Positions 59,015 to 64,000 of a DNA stretch of 64,000 nt are shown one piece after another. A program made the position numbers and the translations under genes. Source of the stretch: Planctomycetota bacterium (GTDB lineage Bacteria; Planctomycetota; UBA1135; GCA-002686595); contig JAKVCD010000002.1 of assembly GCA_022446815.1 (NCBI GenBank), forward strand, positions 146,595 to 210,594, in the 5' to 3' direction. Under the pieces are notes generated by a model. It did not search any database and was not told the DNA's origin. It was given only the letters and a program-made list of their open reading frames with translations. Position 1 is the stretch's first letter. Every line of letters begins with the position of its first letter.

Positions 59015-61254
59015 TGGCTAGAGCTCTGCAGGACGGGCCCCCCACAGAGCCCGCGCCGGAAGGCAAGGAGTGGAAGAAGACATCCAAAGATGTCGACGGG
59101 CATCCGGTAGATCATTGGATCCTCGTAGACAAAGATGACGGAGGCCCTACTTGGCCTGCTCGAGAGAGACTGTCTCTCCTCAACAAAGACATCGAGCGCG
59201 TTGACGGGGCGGAGAAAGTCACTGGCGCTGCTGTTTATTCTCATGACGTACGCCTAGAGGGGATGCTCTATGCGGTCGTCCTCCCCGCGGCCATTCCCCA
59301 AGGCACATACAGCTTGGACCTAGACGCTGCGCGTGCGGTTGATGGCGTCGTCGTCGCTCAAGATGTCGCGGGTGGTGAGGTCCGCTACCTCGGGCAAGCG
59401 GTCGCAGCAGTGGCTGGGATCACCCCGGATCATGCTCGCGATGGACTGCGGGCGCTCGGCGTCGAGTTTGAGGCAGGAGAGTGGGCGCTCACGAGAGAGC
59501 AGGCGATGGCCGAGGGGGCCCCCGCCATCGGGAGGCGCGGAAACAGGCGTTCCGGACGCGCTCGCGGTGACTCTGACGCGACGAGGGCAGCGCTCGAGAG
59601 CGCTGCCGCCGCCGTAGAGGCTGAGTACACTCTGCCGGTGCAGCATCACGTCTGCCTTGAGACGCATGGCGTTGTGGTTGACTATCGCGGGGGTGGAGAG
59701 GCCACGGTTTATGCCTCCACTCAAGGGACCTTTACCATCGGATCTGAGGCTGCCGGCACGCTCGGCCTCCGAGACTCGGACGTCACGGCTGTCGTTGAGC
59801 ACATGGGGGGCGGGTTCGGGAGCAAGTTCGGCTTAGACATCCCAGGGGATATCGCCTGTCGGTTAGCGCTAGAGGCGGAGCGGCCTGTGCACTTGTTGCT
59901 CGATCGGAAAGGAGAGTCCTCCTTCGTCGGGAACCGCTCAGGTGGTTGGCAGCGAGTGAAGGCCGGATGTGATGAGACGGGGAAGCTCGTCGCTCTAGAT
60001 GCTGAGATTGAGACCTATGGAGGCCTCGGTCGCGGCTCGAACCCCGGGCTCCCTTACATCTATGACGCTCAGGAGTACTCGCGTGTGCAGGCCTCTGTGA
60101 TGACGAACACGGACTCCAGCCGCGCGATGCGGGCCCCAGGGCATCCGCAGGCCTCCTTCGCTATGGAGTCTATCCTTGATGAGCTGGCTTATGAGGCGGG
60201 TCTAGATCCGCTGGAGCTTCGGAAGACCAACCTCTCGGATCCGGTCTACCACCGTCAGTTGGACAGGGTCGCGGCAGAGATCGGGTGGTCTGAACACCCG
60301 AACCGGACCGCGCCGGGGACAGGTGATGGCTGGACAGCCACAGGTATCGGCTTTGGGGTCGCGACTTGGGGGGGAGGTGGTCGGCCTGTCTGCGAGGTGG
60401 ACGTGAAGATCTCAAGCGATGGCAGCGTGACCGTGGAGGTCGGGACGCAAGACCTCGGGACTGGCGTGCGCACCTACGTCGCTGCCATCGTCGCTGAAGA
60501 GCTGGGCCTGCAGGTCGAGCAGGTCACTCCGCGCATCGGCTCCTCACGCTATGGCGCTGCTAACGCGTCAGGCGGGAGCGTGACCACGGCGTGCTTGGCT
60601 CCCTCCGTGAAGGCTGCGGCTTGGGCGGTACGCAGGTCCTTCCTCGAGAAGGTCGCTGGCGCTAGGGGCGTTGACTCTGGGCAGCTGAAGTGCGCGGACG
60701 GCGCTGTTCACGATCTCTCTAGCGCAGCTGGCAAGCTCTCTTGGTCTGCAGCTTGTGCGCTCTTGCCTTCAGAGGGTGTGGCCGAGCGGGGCAAGTGGAA
60801 TCACAAGCTCGCTGGAAATGGCGTGCACGGTGCCCAGGGAGCGAAGGTCGAGGTTGACCTCAAGACCGGGCAGGTTCAAGTGTTAGAGATGGTCGCTGTT
60901 CAAGACTGCGGCCTCCCGCTCAATCATCTGGCGCTTCGTAGTCAACTGAACGGTGGGATGATCCAAGCGCTTGGTTACGCGCTCTTGGAGGAGCGCGTGC
61001 TAGACCCAGAGCTCGGCCTGAACCTCAACCCCAACATGGAGGACTACAAGATCCCAGGCTCCATGCAGATGCCCCTGATGAAGGCTATCGTCGACGAAGA
61101 GGATGATCGGCAGGTCGTGATAGGCATGTCAGAGGCTGCCGTGATCCCTGGCGCCTCTGCGATCGCCAATGCAGTCCATAACGCTTGCGGTGCCCGGGTT
61201 CGGGAACTACCGCTCACCCCAGATAAGGTCCTTGCAGCCCTCGGGAGGGTTTGA
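59014..61254 (+). CDS. Molybdopterin-binding large subunit of aldehyde/xanthine-type oxidoreductase (PaoC-like)
   Basis: A 746-residue catalytic subunit of the xanthine dehydrogenase family. Seen are MGGGFGSKFGLD (cofactor region), RAMRAPGHPQASFAMES, GGSVTTACLAPSVKAA and the C-terminal GMSEAAVIPGASAIANAV, in which the Glu is at the catalytic position of the usual G-x-G-E segment. Aldehyde rather than purine oxidation is suggested by the PaoABC-like operon, but substrate is not certain. ATG 59014 overlaps the preceding stop; GTG 59011 is possible. No XdhC/PaoD-type chaperone is in the window. Confidence 0.88.
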   Translation: MARALQDGPPTEPAPEGKEWKKTSKDVDGHPVDHWILVDKDDGGPTWPARERLSLLNKDIERVDGAEKVTGAAVYSHDVRLEGMLYAVVLPAAIPQGTYSLDLDAARAVDGVVVAQDVAGGEVRYLGQAVAAVAGITPDHARDGLRALGVEFEAGEWALTREQAMAEGAPAIGRRGNRRSGRARGDSDATRAALESAAAAVEAEYTLPVQHHVCLETHGVVVDYRGGGEATVYASTQGTFTIGSEAAGTLGLRDSDVTAVVEHMGGGFGSKFGLDIPGDIACRLALEAERPVHLLLDRKGESSFVGNRSGGWQRVKAGCDETGKLVALDAEIETYGGLGRGSNPGLPYIYDAQEYSRVQASVMTNTDSSRAMRAPGHPQASFAMESILDELAYEAGLDPLELRKTNLSDPVYHRQLDRVAAEIGWSEHPNRTAPGTGDGWTATGIGFGVATWGGGGRPVCEVDVKISSDGSVTVEVGTQDLGTGVRTYVAAIVAEELGLQVEQVTPRIGSSRYGAANASGGSVTTACLAPSVKAAAWAVRRSFLEKVAGARGVDSGQLKCADGAVHDLSSAAGKLSWSAACALLPSEGVAERGKWNHKLAGNGVHGAQGAKVEVDLKTGQVQVLEMVAVQDCGLPLNHLALRSQLNGGMIQALGYALLEERVLDPELGLNLNPNMEDYKIPGSMQMPLMKAIVDEEDDRQVVIGMSEAAVIPGASAIANAVHNACGARVRELPLTPDKVLAALGRV

Positions 61255-61256
61255 TC

Positions 61257-62261
61257 ATGGAACGATTTGAGCTCGAAATCCCTACGACTGTAACGGAGGC
61301 TGTCGATCTCCTTCCGGCGTCTTGGGATGAGGACGGCGGTCGTGAGGCGATGCCTATTGCGGGCGGACAGGACCTGCTCACCGTCTTAAAAGAGGAGCTT
61401 TACGCACCAGAGCGCCTGGTGCATCTGAAGGGCATCTCTGACTTCGGCGGGATCCGTGAAAGCGGCAAAGGGCTCGTGCTGGGCGCTCTCTTAAAGGTCG
61501 CGAGTGTCGCGGCTGACCCCCGGATTCGTCTTCATTGGCGCGCGCTCGCGGAGGCCGCAGAGAGTGTCGCCAGCCCGCAGATCAGAAACCAAGCCACCCT
61601 CGGTGGGAACCTCTGCCAGCGACCGCGCTGCTGGTATTTCAGGAGCTCGGACGCGCCGTGCCTCAAGAAGGGTGGCTACGAGTGCTACGCCTACGGAGGG
61701 AAGAATAAGTACAACGCCATCTTTGGTGGTGGCCCAAGCTACATCGTCCACCCTTCTGATATTGCACCAGCTCTGCAGCTCTTTAGGGCTTCGGTGAAGA
61801 CACAGTCTGGTGGTGGGAGCCGAGAGCTAGCGATCTCCGAGCTCTATACGCTCCCTGCTGACTCTGATGTCACCCGAGAGACGGTCCTAGGGCCTGACGA
61901 GCTGATTGAGAGCGTCTCCTTGCCCGCCCCTGAGCCCGGGTTCAAGACGACTTATGTGAAGGCGCAAGAGCGAGGATCGTTCGACTTCGCCTTGAGCGCG
62001 GTCGCGCTCGGCGTCCGCGCTCAAGGCGGGAAGATCACCGAATGCAGGATGGTGCTCGGCAGCGTCGCGCCTGTCCCGTGGCAGCCAGAGAGGGCGGAGC
62101 AGGAGGCTATAGGGATGAAGGATGAGCCTGAGTCTTGGGCAAAGATCGCCGCCGTCGCTATGGAGGGCGCTGAGCCTCTCTCGGAGAATGGATACAAGGT
62201 TCCGCTCACCAAGGGTCTCATCGAGAAGGCCTTCAAGAGACTCAGAGAGGAGGATGTGTGA
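61257..62261 (+). CDS. FAD-binding subunit with extra 4Fe-4S cysteines (PaoB-like)
   Basis: A 334-residue FAD subunit of the CO-dehydrogenase/xanthine-dehydrogenase type. FAD motifs are PIAGGQDLLTVLKEE and NQATLGGNLCQRPR. The four cysteines in CQRPRCWYF and CLKKGGYECYAYGG match the extra 4Fe-4S cluster of E. coli PaoB, which other family members lack. ATG 61257 has GGAGG about 10 bases upstream; TTG 61251 would overlap the previous stop. The next small ORF begins at the last base of the stop codon. It passes electrons from the Mo site through the Fe-S clusters to its acceptor. Confidence 0.87.
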   Translation: MERFELEIPTTVTEAVDLLPASWDEDGGREAMPIAGGQDLLTVLKEELYAPERLVHLKGISDFGGIRESGKGLVLGALLKVASVAADPRIRLHWRALAEAAESVASPQIRNQATLGGNLCQRPRCWYFRSSDAPCLKKGGYECYAYGGKNKYNAIFGGGPSYIVHPSDIAPALQLFRASVKTQSGGGSRELAISELYTLPADSDVTRETVLGPDELIESVSLPAPEPGFKTTYVKAQERGSFDFALSAVALGVRAQGGKITECRMVLGSVAPVPWQPERAEQEAIGMKDEPESWAKIAAVAMEGAEPLSENGYKVPLTKGLIEKAFKRLREEDV

Positions 62262-62500
62262 TGGCTCAGGAAGCCCTAAGCCCCTATTGCCACGACTTGA
62301 TCACCAAGAAGCGCTGGTTCCTTGAGAACCCGCCGAAGGAGGAGCGTGAGCTCTTAGATGGAAGCGGCGCGTGCTGGTGTAGGCACACCAAAGATGTCGT
62401 GGGGAGAGATGGCCTTGTCGTGGATCCTGAAGACTGCCAAAGCGGTCGCTCCTGCTTCAGGGAGTGGGGTAGTCCGCGGGAGGTCGCCACTGAGGGCTAG
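62261..62500 (+). CDS. Small Cys-rich protein at the end of the molybdenum oxidoreductase operon
   Basis: A 79-residue protein beginning at ATG 62261, sharing a base with the stop of the FAD subunit. It has five Cys: YCHDLI, ACWCRHT and DCQSGRSC. No signal peptide is seen. Its sequence suggests a metal- or cluster-binding small protein, but I do not recognise a family. Tight coupling to the oxidoreductase genes suggests a role in its assembly or electron transfer, an inference. The codon use is like its neighbours, so it is probably a real gene. Confidence 0.55.
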   Translation: MAQEALSPYCHDLITKKRWFLENPPKEERELLDGSGACWCRHTKDVVGRDGLVVDPEDCQSGRSCFREWGSPREVATEG

Positions 62501-62546
62501 TGGGGTTAAGCTGGCGGCTGGCCCACTCGCTGCTCAGATGGATCCC

Positions 62547-63161
62547 ATGAAGCAAATTTACGCCCTCTCCCTCCTCTTTGTTGGACTCGTGGCTGGCTGC
62601 TCCACTCCAGCCGCGCCGCCAAGCGGCGCCTTTGTAGAGGCGCGGACTGCGAGCGTGTTCGCAGGGGCTTGCCACTATGGCGCTGAATACACCACTGCCG
62701 GCCGTGAGGCAGTCATGGCCTGGCGCTTTGAGGAGGGGCCCTCCGCTGGCGCCCTTGTTGTCGCGGTGGTTACGTCTGAGGCCAACTTGGCGGAAGGTGC
62801 GCCGCGTCGCAGCGTGGTTTACACCGGCGGTGACATTGAGGCGTGCGCCTCGGCGATGCTTGAGCTCTCCAGTCGCGATATCTTGGGTGAGATCGTTCAT
62901 GAGCGGAGAGGGGCCAGCCTCGCCCTCGTGAATGATCACTATGAGCTGCGCGGTGGCTCAGGCGTCGCGCTCTCTGGCGCGCTTCTGCCTGATCGTGCCT
63001 GCTGCTCCATGCCGGCTCATGTTTGGTATGAGCCGCTGGCGGCGAACTCTGATGCTATCGTTGGCCACAGCCTCGAGTTCCGCTGCGACATCCCCGCTCT
63101 CGACGCGCGCTTTGAAAGCTCTGGGGAGAACGACGCCTTCGTGGGCCGCTTCGCTTGGTGA
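62547..63161 (+). CDS. Predicted lipoprotein with DUF1326-like features
   Basis: A 204-residue protein with a clean lipobox (MKQIYALSLLFVGLVAGC). The start of the mature domain reads FVEARTASVFAGACHYGAEY, and later Cys residues occur in DRACCSMPAHVWYEP and FRCDIP. The pattern recalls DUF1326-type proteins, although the resemblance is only approximate. ATG 62547 is preferred to 62538 or to longer starts, because the signal is then N-terminal. It overlaps the next gene by 4 bases (GTGA). The position after the oxidoreductase genes is suggestive but not proof of linkage. Confidence 0.65.
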   Translation: MKQIYALSLLFVGLVAGCSTPAAPPSGAFVEARTASVFAGACHYGAEYTTAGREAVMAWRFEEGPSAGALVVAVVTSEANLAEGAPRRSVVYTGGDIEACASAMLELSSRDILGEIVHERRGASLALVNDHYELRGGSGVALSGALLPDRACCSMPAHVWYEPLAANSDAIVGHSLEFRCDIPALDARFESSGENDAFVGRFAW

Positions 63162-64000
63162 TCTCCTCGATCCTCGCAGCCGCGAGCCTCTCTCTCGCGG
63201 GCCCTACTGAGCCTCACCCTATGTCTCGCTCGACCTCTCTCGTAGAGGTCGATGGGGAGGTCGTGCGATGGAGCCTTAGGGTTCAGTCAGAGTCCATCCG
63301 AGAGGTGCTCCCTCGCTTGGATCAAAACGGTGACCTGCTCTTGGATCGCAGCGAGTGCGATGCAGCATCGGATGAGATCGCAGTCTATTTGGCAGAGCAC
63401 TTCGCCCTGCGCGGTACGGAGGCTCCTGGCGGAGAGTGGGTTGGCGCTCTCGTCCGGATCGGTGAGCCAACCAGGGACATCGTCGATGAGTTTGAGTGGG
63501 TAGAGGCGACCTGGGAGTATCGCTCCACGGAGTCTGTGGAAGGACTCGCAGTGCGGATGGAGCTCTTTGAGGTCACGAGCCCAGACCACATCGACGTCTT
63601 TGAGCTGAGGCAAGACGGGAAGCTGTCCTACACTGCGCTCTTCAGCGCGGGGCAACCCGGCGCTTGGATTCCCGATGTAGGTGTCGGAGTGACGACCTCT
63701 TTTGAGTGGTTTGCGCTCGGGGCGAGCCACATCCTGACGGGCTACGATCATTTAGCGTTCCTGCTGGCGCTCTTGGTGTGTGTACGGGGAGCTAAGCAGG
63801 CGGCTCTAGTGGTGACCTCTTTCACAGTCGCGCACTCAATCACACTTGGGCTCGCAGCCCTCGGGCACATCTCGCTCTCAGACCGCTTCGTCGAGCTGGT
63901 CATCGCTCTCTCGATCACGTTTGTGGCTACTCGTGGTTTTAGCGAGAAGGCGCGGTCAGGACTCTGGCTCGAGTCTGGTCTGTTTGGATTGATCCATGGA
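63158..64000 (+). CDS. HupE/UreJ-like membrane protein with EF-hand-like N-terminal segment (3'-truncated)
   Basis: The reading frame starts at GTG 63158, overlapping the lipoprotein stop by 4 bases, and stays open for 281 codons to the window end. A short signal-like N-terminus is followed by LDQNGDLLLDRSECDA (about residues 51-66), which has the Asp/Asn/Asp spacing of an EF-hand calcium loop. The second half has GASHILTGYDHLAFLLALL and FTVAHSITLGLAALG, the His-containing hydrophobic signature of HupE/UreJ-type membrane proteins, often linked to nickel or other metal handling. The function is not established. The gene continues beyond the window. Confidence 0.72.
   Translation, partial: MISSILAAASLSLAGPTEPHPMSRSTSLVEVDGEVVRWSLRVQSESIREVLPRLDQNGDLLLDRSECDAASDEIAVYLAEHFALRGTEAPGGEWVGALVRIGEPTRDIVDEFEWVEATWEYRSTESVEGLAVRMELFEVTSPDHIDVFELRQDGKLSYTALFSAGQPGAWIPDVGVGVTTSFEWFALGASHILTGYDHLAFLLALLVCVRGAKQAALVVTSFTVAHSITLGLAALGHISLSDRFVELVIALSITFVATRGFSEKARSGLWLESGLFGLIHG

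Overview
The window is a chromosome-like stretch from a GC-rich Gram-negative bacterium. The Gram-negative reading rests on LpxH, GmhB, a Wza-type outer-membrane polysaccharide export lipoprotein and many lipoprotein signal sequences. Sigma-54 (rpoN), two sigma-54 activators, and MORN, TPR, HEAT, PEGA and FHA-like proteins recall Planctomycetota, Myxococcota or related lineages, but the sequence alone does not settle the phylum. No tRNA, rRNA, CRISPR array, insertion sequence, integrase or prophage gene was seen.

Layout. 1-2024: the end of accC and a lipoprotein. 2062-15233: a co-directional surface-polysaccharide locus. It holds UDP-sugar enzymes (UXS-like decarboxylase, glmS, UDP-glucuronate 4-epimerase-like), dTDP-sugar enzymes (rfbA, rfbD, rfbB), an export lipoprotein, a Wzz/GumC-type chain-length protein, an O-antigen-ligase-like polymerase, an asparagine-synthase-like amidotransferase and a polysaccharide deacetylase. 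The last three resemble the exosortase A (XrtA/PEP-CTERM)-associated families, but no exosortase is present. 15235-22257 (minus): a 1360-residue TPR protein, a sigma-54 activator with a degenerate receiver, and a degenerate histidine-kinase-like protein. 22408-26872: two membrane GT2 proteins (one without its DXD motif), gmhB, a PEGA lipoprotein and a GT-C glycosyltransferase. 26877-30525 (minus): efp, rpoN and a secreted protein.

30670-39133: an FHA-like membrane protein, a degenerate GGDEF protein, a second sigma-54 activator with unusual AAA+ motifs, lpxH, cmk, rpsA, a lipoprotein and tyrS. 39134-46409: mostly minus strand, with a DUF1573 lipoprotein, an SGNH hydrolase, an EAL protein, a sulfatase-fold protein with Thr at the nucleophile site, a small exported protein and a GT-C protein; arsC-like lies on the plus strand. 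46510-52559: a molybdopterin oxidoreductase, a DUF72 protein, then a run made of a HEAT protein, three consecutive MORN-repeat proteins and a secreted protein. 52556-64000: a matrixin-like protease, a large unknown exported protein, an aminotransferase, a PaoABC-like molybdenum aldehyde oxidoreductase operon with a small Cys-rich protein, a lipoprotein and a HupE-like membrane protein cut by the window end.

The most unusual material is the regulatory set. A pseudo-receiver sigma-54 activator is encoded next to a pseudo-kinase, with two nested stem-loops before its start. A second activator has an intact receiver but altered GAFTGA and Walker B motifs. Three back-to-back genes of about ten 24-residue MORN units each also stand out. 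Convergent genes meet with almost no space between them throughout the window.
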